Shown: in pieces, positions 60,301-64,000 of the stretch
Layout of the letters: each line of letters begins with the position of its first letter
Position numbering within the stretch: the first letter of the stretch is position 1
DNA from: Cymbomonas tetramitiformis
Lineage: Eukaryota > Chlorophyta > Pyramimonadophyceae > Pyramimonadales > Pyramimonadaceae
Assembly: GCA_001247695.2 (NCBI GenBank)
Contig: LGRX02024661.1
Span: 1-64,000, forward strand
Reading direction: 5' to 3'
Length of the DNA stretch: 64,000 nucleotides
The notes under the pieces: model-generated
Told to the model about the DNA's origin: nothing
The model's database searches: none
What the model saw: the letters and a program-made list of their open reading frames with translations, nothing else
Position numbers and translations under genes: made by a program

Positions 60301-60962
60301 TGCATCGCGTACGCCTTGCAGCCTCGGTGAGTGCGCAGCTGATTCCCTAAACCGTCCACGCCGCACAGCGTCACGCTACCGTGCGCGTGCGTGGGGTTGT
60401 TTTGGGGGTCGTAGGTCAAGTAATTTTCGTAGTAGAAATAGTTCACCATGCTGCGGTTTAGGTGCGCTCCACCATCCGCGATAAGGTTTCGTAGATGCGG
60501 AGGCAGCTCCTGCGGCATAGGCATGTACGGCGGCGGCGGCGGTGGCGAGGGCGTGACGCAGAGCATGGGTTTCCAGCTGTCGGCGTACGCAAAACCGGTG
60601 CCGCCGGTGTCGTTTACGAGCGAGTGCACGATGTAAAGCGTGTCTTGCACGATCCACGCGCGACATCCCGGTCCGGTCAGGGCGACGAACAGCGACCAGT
60701 GTGACGGGTCGTCGTATCGAAAATGCGCCTCGTCGATATAGGTGACTTGGTGATAAGCATCACCCTCCACCCGCAGGGCGACGTCCGCCGAGTACGCCGC
60801 GCATTCCGCTTTCGTCGGTGTGCGCCCTTCGCTGGGAGTGCAGGTTGGCGAGGCCAAGCCCTCGTAGACAACGTGATAAGCCGGGTGCGTGTCTACGTGC
60901 TGATCGTGCCGCGCGAAACCCACATTTATTACAACAAGCCATAAAGCGTACCGCACGAGCAT
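48312..60962 (-). CDS. Giant repeat protein with FYG motifs and DPWxGD domains
   Basis: About 4216 aa from ATG 60962, which begins a signal peptide (MLVRYALWLVVINVGFA) and lies 56 nt after the TATATATA at 61011; the ATG at 60995 is too close to that box. A domain of about 130 residues occurs at least 12 times: a beta/alpha segment with one early Cys, FYGLGC, an NVTY/NVTF strand, then DPWxGDxCxxFGxxLxPxC. Short FYGLYG/FYGIxT motifs recur between domains, dozens in all. Six copies are near-identical (55.4-58.6 kb). Two PAN/Apple-like Cys-rich modules and SPPPP stalks precede a globular C-terminal domain. No membrane anchor is visible. It is probably exported and virion-associated. Family unknown. 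Confidence 0.8.
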   Translation of the reverse strand: MLVRYALWLVVINVGFARHDQHVDTHPAYHVVYEGLASPTCTPSEGRTPTKAECAAYSADVALRVEGDAYHQVTYIDEAHFRYDDPSHWSLFVALTGPGCRAWIVQDTLYIVHSLVNDTGGTGFAYADSWKPMLCVTPSPPPPPPYMPMPQELPPHLRNLIADGGAHLNRSMVNYFYYENYLTYDPQNNPTHAHGSVTLCGVDGLGNQLRTHRGCKAYAMHATAHNASAYFDYVDESTMHFATTAVDLFMHLNSGCVLLPCGLVFGDVGHADCHQGQQLVVAYINRTAIHMIAAELGDADPHHDDFLYRDVVHSNLLGYPVCKKLTLAQNAYAVTSNTERCTQIRADAVYVEIADQTQCHNASVALDLDFVPSDAKRYDVNDLSDINPGCVAVTQDGTALFNTVSNVSDRLGRGSPICYAPERVFGLFFMEWIDGPLIFDDLDARETALLTSRFENALSQLPEIHTAGVDVVYPAGAEFTADSRRLMQSDDPAAPNANSVVLNVTVNFANTTRDTMIRFIVDLYYYPERVYNETFTQKYGTPTPVYYEITDTIVPTVTAAPVVAPKVVDEFYGLNIFKMHGRDIIPNHFYGLAHAPATTTHASAPTMATREVFSRPEAVSFYGVSVVNRSKILSQSHRTVEQHAPFYGLHTGLLKEVSAPVVRYGATADLPLLDGCDEEALARTRQYLISYHAAEDTVSELYDTLAVESVSVTARIISYPFFYGSACVARVTIMYNAAGDDAGADVVDPWHGDRCAMFGPILLPDCETPPPPLGVDDATPAPLPAPTAPHAQTSVMYGLHHARTRRYEAVADLVFASACDREALASVRDALLERHGALHDLRVSVTVLAHRFYGLGCTLRANVTFTSDSDADGTSNDEDDLITDPWSGDACRLFGSLLMPDCGVPPPTSTPVAPYLVPPVASGDPSSRAVELVVELYGFYGIETQSPASTSSTARTETPSSPTPAPTAPHAQTSVMYGLHHARTRRYEAVADLVFASACDREALASVRDALLERHGALHDLRVSVTILAHRFYGLGCTLRANVTFTSDSDADGTSNDADDLITDPWSGDACRLFGSLLMPDCGVPPPTSTPVAPYLEPPVASGDPPSRAVELVAELYGFYGIETQRPASTSSTARAETSSSPTPAPTAPHAQTSVMYGLHHARTRRYEAVADLVFASACGLEALASVRDALLERHGALHDLRVSVTVLAHRFYGLGCTLRANVTFTSDSDADGTSNDEDDLITDPWSGDACRLFGSLLMPDCGVPPPTSTPVAPYLVPPVASGDPSSRAVELVVELYGFYGIETQSPASTSSTARTETPSSPTPAPTAPHAQTSVMYGLHHARTRRYEAVADLVFASACDREALASVRDALLERHGALHDLRVSVTILAHRFYGLGCTLRANVTFTSDSDADGTSNDADDLITDPWSGDACRLFGSLLMPDCGVPPPTSTPVAPYLEPPVASGDPPSRAVELVAELYGFYGIETQRPASTSSTARAETSSSPTPAPTAPHAQTSVMYGLHHARTRRYEAVADLVFASACGLEALASVRDALLERHGALHDLRGSVTVLAHRFYGLGCTLRANVTFTSDSDADGTSNDEDDLITDPWSGDACRLFGSLLMPDCGVPPPTSTPVAPYLVPPVASGDPSSRAVELVVELYGFYGIETQSPASTSSTARTETPSSPTPAPTAPHAQTSVMYGLHHARTRRYEAVADLVFASACGLEALASVRDALLERHGALHDLRVSVTVLAHRFYGLGCTLRANVTFTSDSDADGTSNDADDFITDPWSGDACRLFGSLLMPDCGVPPPTSTPVAPYLEPPVASGDPPSRAVELVAELYGFYGIETQRPASTSSTAPTEQGGAVSPRADTASLVHEAATLFYGIYGLQTSPPYDQLALFSAISNAQVTTETANSDAFYGLKHSDSFSVRNYVETSASDFYGFYGVSTIAPNEVARGNVEVGLCLIVQQLQSPTTLACGASNDVKAQRTICEAVVALYRRGLATARNITVFPYACDGAGSVDELYIVRKSAFYYYWFGMNDTKISTDGTAPIQPHQIVLQYELKDQGNGNCTVSFDERVYDDTFCAPPPSPFPITPPPLPLAPPSAPVALLEMYGHRMMTLQVTATLRFMDVSCAELESTAPNVRAERAYGAAGSAQSTIRIAYNERSINWYGLRNGGCDMEVIAELLVPIVNPDGTLNHSAFICDAALASHFPRGECLNLPPATVSPPSPSAPPIVAPFEVSQFYGIRPHVVTYKTTAELNLDGSCDNLRLTEVDNSIRRHHASMYAVNAAAVQLSIEVAAKFYGMGCVLRINLAYAVTPESTSDTNPDEVVDPWDGDPCLIFGAALIMGCDDNSLPPSAPVVSAAPRIFSTELVQQQNDQRATPLFYGFYGNDARASLNERDAVGRIDTSVSVDVVYGLISPSAGDALTRYGAVRMLVLHAECDLQNLRTVLQVYHAERSRDAVLVPHGVVAAPDIRVTFEMVSAANYGLGCAVLVNVSYSAFATTPSSAEDGIVDPWNGDPCAMFGPTLMPACDSGLAPATTPSTLPQPGPVVAVARPFEHAFYGLLLRTVTYGGVHDLILDNDCTPDALTRLEESLRAYHVDRSTTSTLHRSIAQQDVRVATRVLTGAIYGLGCVVSVNVTYEAIPLGTSVDVDDDGVLDPWGGDPCLMFGPLLMPECEMGRSPTVPGSAPTAPPTAVPAQAPDTPVSDAFYGVRQRSPRRYGADAILRMQGACDPTLVMRVLRERVLRNVTEAHDPVSDHDLNVSAVVVVQFYGLHCDIEATVRYFAVSRDGSGAGENDPLVDPWDGDVCAMFGAVLMPDCETSGVDNQPPPGSPNTDKPAYDANMEIPQMYGLRTFYGVSEADTNTEVAIHVAPPATRSVEGLSAASVSTVAQHDLYGLYGLDIAYVTSEATASARLTNSTREEPVFYGVVTSRFYGAIGTLSLPGSCVDVNVSSMVESLQTYHAARSVDSAFHSIVVASEVDVRVELRAAMYGLGCVAEVRILYEAEAAIGAAPTANDQDADVLDPWDGDACLMFGALMTGCGEPAMDADERPTEISPPPSAGVVSPAVFNDELTTTVYGLYGIQILDPAAPVPAAATLAVDLPHDDGTVTTVTERDMYGLRVGASGGTHLLRLHGVCAVDVDSFDASAIDAEVTAAIGGGAVSVVVQTDVASFYGGDCVHAVSILIRVDSDADDATVARDVVRVCQTDLPRCCGERLALSTTAMCAEPTLGPTVAPTVAPTATPTAMPTSAPTIDDGAVCGPDYDFVSNRTNLYYANRLRAIHETPECADCAAVCNSDAECLAFECNQGVRMIPNYHPPNVTCVFYNTTEVVPKTWNCYFDMPGKICHHEMPIEILTRHFATTDISMHYDVWMFCAHNPGLTFAPTVPMQAAEVVRFAVLGPADACGSGNVTAVRLALLRNLNSNALGDVNRTVFTEREVAVTATNVEDSSVERDLLYGLHAACRLRYDIAVTFPYDFRPPPPPLPPGGTAAPSAVADVGDPSATATDDDARIFEDAVLDCLSDPTACCATSSMFLFAIAADCADVQSVDSALSNTVESPPPPPLPPPISNAPTTAGPTNAPTGLPPSPPISPPVPPPRPSPPPPPPQGCASGYVGYHELSNLRASADSLSRGAQLHMTDCTVCGAACDAMPLTHTDKPCIAYECDDGIWGVPHYDASTRGVACFMYTDATNEMKNDAWISSGILPNGLTLLAATLREDDISRHYDTWLYCLDDAAVPSAPPLDRRHLETSIREELPCARADESFSPQAVRRKEDQVYDGLVSTGYGIARHDVTFDALIEHPPARFYGLADACIVTYRINVTYTYAPPRTHAPTQPSEIYTRARLMELSASRPLPPPVAPSATSTSTSISKSTSAEMSFAYDPFAYTLDYCYTHLADCCSMPYILVYVLLEDCCLQNADCIFDNLQLPQRPPPPRPPSPAPPLAPIAPPPTPSPPFPWPPRAPPNAPCPPVPDTPSPPPLAPNSPPPPPSPPPPSPPCPYSPPPRTPRSPPPYPYYVSGLFRPEQALILPNDTLVHVTSRLVYDSNAGLQARAFAFEVQVWSEEHGLRIPLNPGTGWHVGDLVLTQTHSVTFDLSSETLQGLHTTDVFAVGRDGASGRYNELYLGDDIRYVPNATGHVGDAYWQAYVSPSGNHRRVVFAPKDHGDFVYYSASRWASSMMGVIRVTSASRARGRDFALHEKYKYTECGVPAS
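48340..48347 (-). promoter_or_regulatory. TATA box before the 3093-codon gene
   Basis: TATAAATA on the minus strand, inside the last codons of the upstream giant gene. Three consecutive ATGs lie 33-40 nt downstream (48315-48307), in a frame different from the giant gene. Confidence 0.6.
55385..58620. repeat. Six-copy 540-bp tandem array with 1080-bp higher-order period
   Basis: Copies are nearly identical. Alternating copies share diagnostic bases (GATGATGGCG at 55921, 57001 and 58081; GATGATGACG at 56461 and 57541), so pairs were amplified as a unit. The array encodes six 180-residue repeats in frame. Confidence 0.9.
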
Positions 60963-61010
60963 AGCGCGCGAGCGCTCCGGTGCGTTCCTTCTCATGTTTT
61001 CCTTTGGGTG

Positions 61011-61018
61011 TATATATA
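61011..61018. promoter_or_regulatory. Bidirectional TATATATA element
   Basis: Between the giant gene (ATG 60962, minus) and the membrane protein gene (ATG 61048, plus; 37 nt from the box). It fixes both starts. Confidence 0.6.
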
Positions 61019-61047
61019 CGCGCGCCAGTCAAAAAAAACGAAGCAAT

Positions 61048-61832
61048 ATGTGCGCCAACGACAGCGACGCGCACGACTGGCAGCGTGACGTCGCTATATT
61101 TTTCATTTTGGTGGTTGTACTTTTCGGCGCCACTCGTTTGAGACATCTGGCTGGCTGCTTGAATTGGCGACGCTGCGGACGTGTTGCGACGACGAGGAGC
61201 ACGTCGTCGATACGGTGCCATCCGCGTGCGCCTCTCTCGTGTGCGTGGCGGTGCTCGTTTTTTACATCGTCGCCTACAACGCACCGTGCGACCTGTCCGT
61301 GAACGGCACGCAACACGCGCTGTTCCTGTTCGGAGCGCAAGCGCTGCTACTGTGCGGCGCGCACTGCCGCTCCGTCCACGCGCGTCTGGAGGATCACTCT
61401 GTGACTATTCTTATCACCCACCCACTCATATTGCAAGCCCGCGCACGGGAATTTGCGCACGACGATTGTCTGGCCATGAGCGCCACGATAACCGCCTCGC
61501 CGCGAGGCAACGGCTGCGTGCACATGAGCGCGATATCTACGATCGTGTGCGTAGCCAGCGCCGTGCATCTGATTCGTTGTGCGCGCAAGACGCGCGCTTC
61601 GTCAACGTGCGACTCGATCGACGCGGCGCGGGATGATAACGCGTACACGGTGGTGCTCGCTCTGCTAACGGCGCAGCTGATAGGCGCTATCGGGACCGTC
61701 GCGTCGCCGTGTTGCTACGACCGTGATGGCGAAGCCGCGGGCGACTGGCAAACCGTCGCCCGCGTATGCTATGCGACGCAAGACGCGCTGGTGGTCGCAG
61801 CTGCTCGCGTTTTGCACACCATGTGGTTATGA
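61048..61832 (+). CDS. Multi-pass membrane protein, apparently frameshifted
   Basis: ATG 61048 lies 37 nt after TATATATA and opens a frame with one transmembrane segment (residues about 16-31, VAIFFILVVVLFGATR). From about 61160 the coding pattern continues in another frame to a TAA at 61832, with further hydrophobic segments (SLVCVAVLVFYIVAY; ALFLFGAQALLLCGA; SAISTIVCVASAV; TVVLALLTAQLIGAI) and many cysteines. The second frame has no ATG of its own near its start. Either a frameshift (real or a base error) or a small intron near 61130-61180 must join them. Four to five membrane spans in total. No family recognised. Confidence 0.55.
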
Positions 61833-61958
61833 ATTCGGCGTGAAAGGTGGTTTAAGACGCCCACGGACAAAAGAAAGCACAAATGCGACAGCTATCACAA
61901 AAAAAACGAAGTTCCGAATGGATGCATCGTTTAGATACGTTGCCATATTTATCGTCAT
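61827..61958 (-). CDS. Very small membrane protein, 43 aa
   Basis: From ATG 61958 (or 61946). A short N-terminus, one transmembrane segment (NFVFFVIAVAFVLSFV) and a basic Pro-containing tail give the typical form of small virion membrane proteins of large DNA viruses. Its stop overlaps the convergent gene end at 61832. A TATA-like element at 62030-62037 is about 70 nt upstream. Confidence 0.4.
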   Translation of the reverse strand: MTINMATYLNDASIRNFVFFVIAVAFVLSFVRGRLKPPFTPNS

Positions 61959-62029
61959 ACAACATGTTGTACACTTTACGACTCTGCGCTGCGTGTGGAA
62001 AATAAGTGCAAAACGTTTATTGCAAACAC

Positions 62030-62037
62030 TATACATA
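62030..62037. promoter_or_regulatory. TATACATA element
   Basis: 43 nt before the ATG at 62073. It may also serve the leftward small gene. Confidence 0.4.
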
Positions 62038-62072
62038 CACGTAGGCGTCGGCAATCGGTACGAACTGAAAAC

Positions 62073-62327
62073 ATGTCGATTTACATGTGTCCGTCGTCAA
62101 ACGACGTAGATAATCTGATTCAGGATTTGCACGCGTGCACATTACATGCACCAAAAGGAAAAACAAAAACAATAAGCGAAATAATCCAGAAAGACGAAGA
62201 GATAGATAAAGCTGAGGCTGCAGAAACTTTGTTGGCTATGAGCAACTCTACGGCTACGGACAACGCACCATCAAAGAGCGAGCCAACGAGCAAGCCAAAG
62301 AGCAAGCCAAAGGAGCACGCAAAGTAA
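62073..62327 (+). CDS. Small acidic/Lys-rich hypothetical protein, 84 aa
   Basis: The ATG at 62073 lies 43 nt after TATACATA. The N-terminal 60 residues are helical and charged. The C-terminal 20 are a Ser-Lys-Pro-Glu repeat tail (EPTSKPKSKPKEHAK), typical of disordered tails. No signal peptide or hydrophobic segment. Not recognised. Confidence 0.6.
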   Translation: MSIYMCPSSNDVDNLIQDLHACTLHAPKGKTKTISEIIQKDEEIDKAEAAETLLAMSNSTATDNAPSKSEPTSKPKSKPKEHAK

Positions 62328-62685
62328 ACAGCCACGCGAGCAGCAAAACATGTAGCCGTCGCATGCAACAATAACGTAATTTAAAAAAACCTTTTGATCA
62401 CTATGCTCTCGGTGTTATTTGTAACCTTGTGAGCGCGCAGTGTCAGTTCGTCCGAACGTGAACGACCCGTAGGAAACTTTTGTGGTGCGTACACACCGAT
62501 TGCGAATGTTCTTTTGAAGGGTGAAATTAAGTTGCCATTTATTTTGACATACCCGTCCTTTAAATTTTAATCATGTGCGTCTTGCCGTTTTTACCGCTTT
62601 CAACTTACTTGCATCCCTCAGTGTCCGTAATTACGTCGTCGATTGAGTATAATTACAAGGGTACGACCCTGCGAGCGATACTCTT
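62328..62685. other. Intergenic region
   Basis: AT-rich, about 360 bp. I see no supported gene, repeat or hairpin. The rightmost part would be the 3' flank of the glycosyltransferase-like gene. Confidence 0.4.
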
Positions 62686-64000
62686 TTACGCGCGATTAGA
62701 GGTCTCCGGTCGTTGTACTAAATGTCCGGTGTATTCATTAGAAGTTTCGCGCACAAAGTGTAGGTTCACGAGGGGTAAATCCGTATGGAGCATAGAATGA
62801 CACCCATGAATGTCACTACCATCAACGTACGCGACGACGGTGTCACTTCGTCTGGCAAGATATTCTTGCAGTACAAACTTCATATCTCGCGTTCCGATTC
62901 TGAAGGGGTCGTTTTTTGTGTTCCACCACCGATGTACAGTTGGGAACTTTTTCGCAACGAGTTTTTGGTAATATTTGGTTTGCTCTGACATGACCTCCGT
63001 GTTATGTTCCTCCATTGCACAATGACCATTGCCGGAGTTAGTGACGATGATTACGTCAAACTGTCCGTGCTGTAACCTATGATCAGCAATTCCACGATAA
63101 CCAGCGTCGGCTTCGAATTCGGTGTGATCTTCGTACAAAGCCGGCGTAGGTAAAAAACCTTGAAACCCAAAACCTTTTCCATATGCACCGGTATCGTTAA
63201 AATGATCCGTATGCACAATCGCTTTTCTACACGGATACGCGGATAACTTCGGTCCCAACACGGCGCTGAGGCCCATATATAAAAAACCACTCTGATATTC
63301 GACTTCACAGCTGGTCACAAGCAAAGTGGTGGGCAACTCGCTGAATACCGAACCTCGTGCGATTTGAGCCTGTTCGAGCACGTACTCACCGAGCGCGCGC
63401 GTGGTCAGTTTTTCGCGAGTGTGGTTTAAGATCTGAGCGCGCAGCTCGCAATATTCTGATTCGTTAAACAAAGAACGGTCGATTTTGAAACTATCGGACG
63501 TGTAATTGCTCGAGGCGGACAACGCCGCGCTCACATTGGCCTCGGAAGGTACACCTGGCAATCGCATACCTTTACGCACAAGCTCTTTGGGAAACGGATA
63601 CATCGTGTATTCCGGGATATTATCTATGCCCACGAAATATGGAATTGCGCCGCGTGCCAAGATTTCATAGTGTCGAAAACAGTCCCAACCCGCTTTCTTT
63701 TCGGTGATTGCGTAATAACTTTTTTCGTAGTCGGCGTAGTAACTTTTAGGATTCGTGAATATGTACGTGTTCCGAAAGCCAGGAATAACAGTAGCCAGGT
63801 CCTGCTGCTTTCGGCCAACACACGCCGTGTCCGGAGCCAGCACCAACCGAGGATCGATCGCAAATGAAATCGGAAGAAATTTTGTCGATGAGTAGTGCTG
63901 CGTGTCTGCCGTGATGAGAAAACCGAAATACACGTACGGTGGCACAGTCATATACCACACGCTCGTGCAAATAATAAGCAAGCCGAACAAAAAAATACGT
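62686..64000 (-). CDS. Exostosin-like glycosyltransferase, N-terminus beyond right edge
   Basis: The frame is open to the end of the window with no ATG in the first 15 codons, so the start lies outside. It begins with a hydrophobic signal-anchor-like stretch (IFLFGLLIICTSVWY), giving Golgi/ER-type II topology. The segment KKAGWDCFRHYEILARGAIP followed by YFVGIDNIPEYTMYPFPKEL resembles the C-terminal donor-binding region of exostosin-type enzymes and related virus proteins. N-glycosylation sequons are present (NVS, NYT, NES, NHT). The C-terminal 230 residues, with VDGSDIHG, are less familiar. A role in glycan synthesis for the surface proteins is inferred. Confidence 0.6.
   Translation of the reverse strand, partial: RIFLFGLLIICTSVWYMTVPPYVYFGFLITADTQHYSSTKFLPISFAIDPRLVLAPDTACVGRKQQDLATVIPGFRNTYIFTNPKSYYADYEKSYYAITEKKAGWDCFRHYEILARGAIPYFVGIDNIPEYTMYPFPKELVRKGMRLPGVPSEANVSAALSASSNYTSDSFKIDRSLFNESEYCELRAQILNHTREKLTTRALGEYVLEQAQIARGSVFSELPTTLLVTSCEVEYQSGFLYMGLSAVLGPKLSAYPCRKAIVHTDHFNDTGAYGKGFGFQGFLPTPALYEDHTEFEADAGYRGIADHRLQHGQFDVIIVTNSGNGHCAMEEHNTEVMSEQTKYYQKLVAKKFPTVHRWWNTKNDPFRIGTRDMKFVLQEYLARRSDTVVAYVDGSDIHGCHSMLHTDLPLVNLHFVRETSNEYTGHLVQRPETSNRA

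Noticed and set aside
1..64000. tRNA, rRNA and bacterial operon signals
   Set aside because: By eye I found no cloverleaf with a T-loop consensus, no rRNA-like sequence and no Shine-Dalgarno pattern. A tRNAscan run would be decisive for divergent tRNAs.

Overview
The window looks like part of a large eukaryotic DNA virus, either free or integrated in a host chromosome. Virus-type genes include a histone H3 homologue, a TATA-binding protein (TBP), Ser/Thr kinases, an MSV199-domain protein, a phytanoyl-CoA-dioxygenase-like oxygenase, a RING protein and huge proline-rich surface proteins. Most sit on short intergenic spaces behind a TATAAATA or TATATATA box, usually about 40 nt upstream of the ATG. 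Nothing bacterial was seen: no Shine-Dalgarno operons, rRNA or tRNA. Nucleocytoviricota or mirusvirus-like lineages of algae or protists fit best, but I saw no major capsid protein, polymerase or packaging ATPase, so the lineage is not fixed.

Layout. 1-10.5 kb: a partial membrane protein at the left edge, a kinase-like protein, a 2OG oxygenase, an amine-oxidase relic, a 963-residue unknown and a DUF3846-like protein. 11-13.8 kb: a duplicated helix-turn-helix/MSV199 locus with one copy cut short. 14-16.5 kb: proline-rich membrane protein pieces broken inside a GGAGGC repeat. 16.7-26.4 kb: histone H3, two unknowns, kinase, TBP, and a RING protein with about 14 novel helical repeats, then small unknowns. 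26.5-37.05 kb: a compositionally different island with degenerate tandem repeats and intron-containing genes (a five-exon Tudor-like/Ala-rich gene, two FHA genes of which one is a seven-exon FHA-RING protein, and a SAP exon), plus a MITE and long direct repeats. 37.2-61 kb: virus-type genes again, dominated by two minus-strand genes of 3093 and about 4216 codons for giant exported proteins. 61-64 kb: small membrane proteins and a glycosyltransferase-like gene running off the right edge.

How it fits together. The encoded TBP plus the uniform TATA boxes suggest a virus-run promoter system, and the H3 homologue suggests viral chromatin. The giant proteins carry S-P-P-P stalks, cysteine-rich domains and, in one, a C-terminal membrane anchor, so they are probably virion-surface or host-surface proteins. 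The larger has at least 12 copies of a domain ending in DPWxGDxCxxFG and dozens of FYGL/FYGxYG motifs; six copies lie in a recent 540-bp tandem array with a 1080-bp higher-order period. The island is the best evidence of host-virus DNA exchange, because it holds spliceosomal-type introns together with decayed copies of the 3' end of the virus gene that borders it at 37.26 kb.
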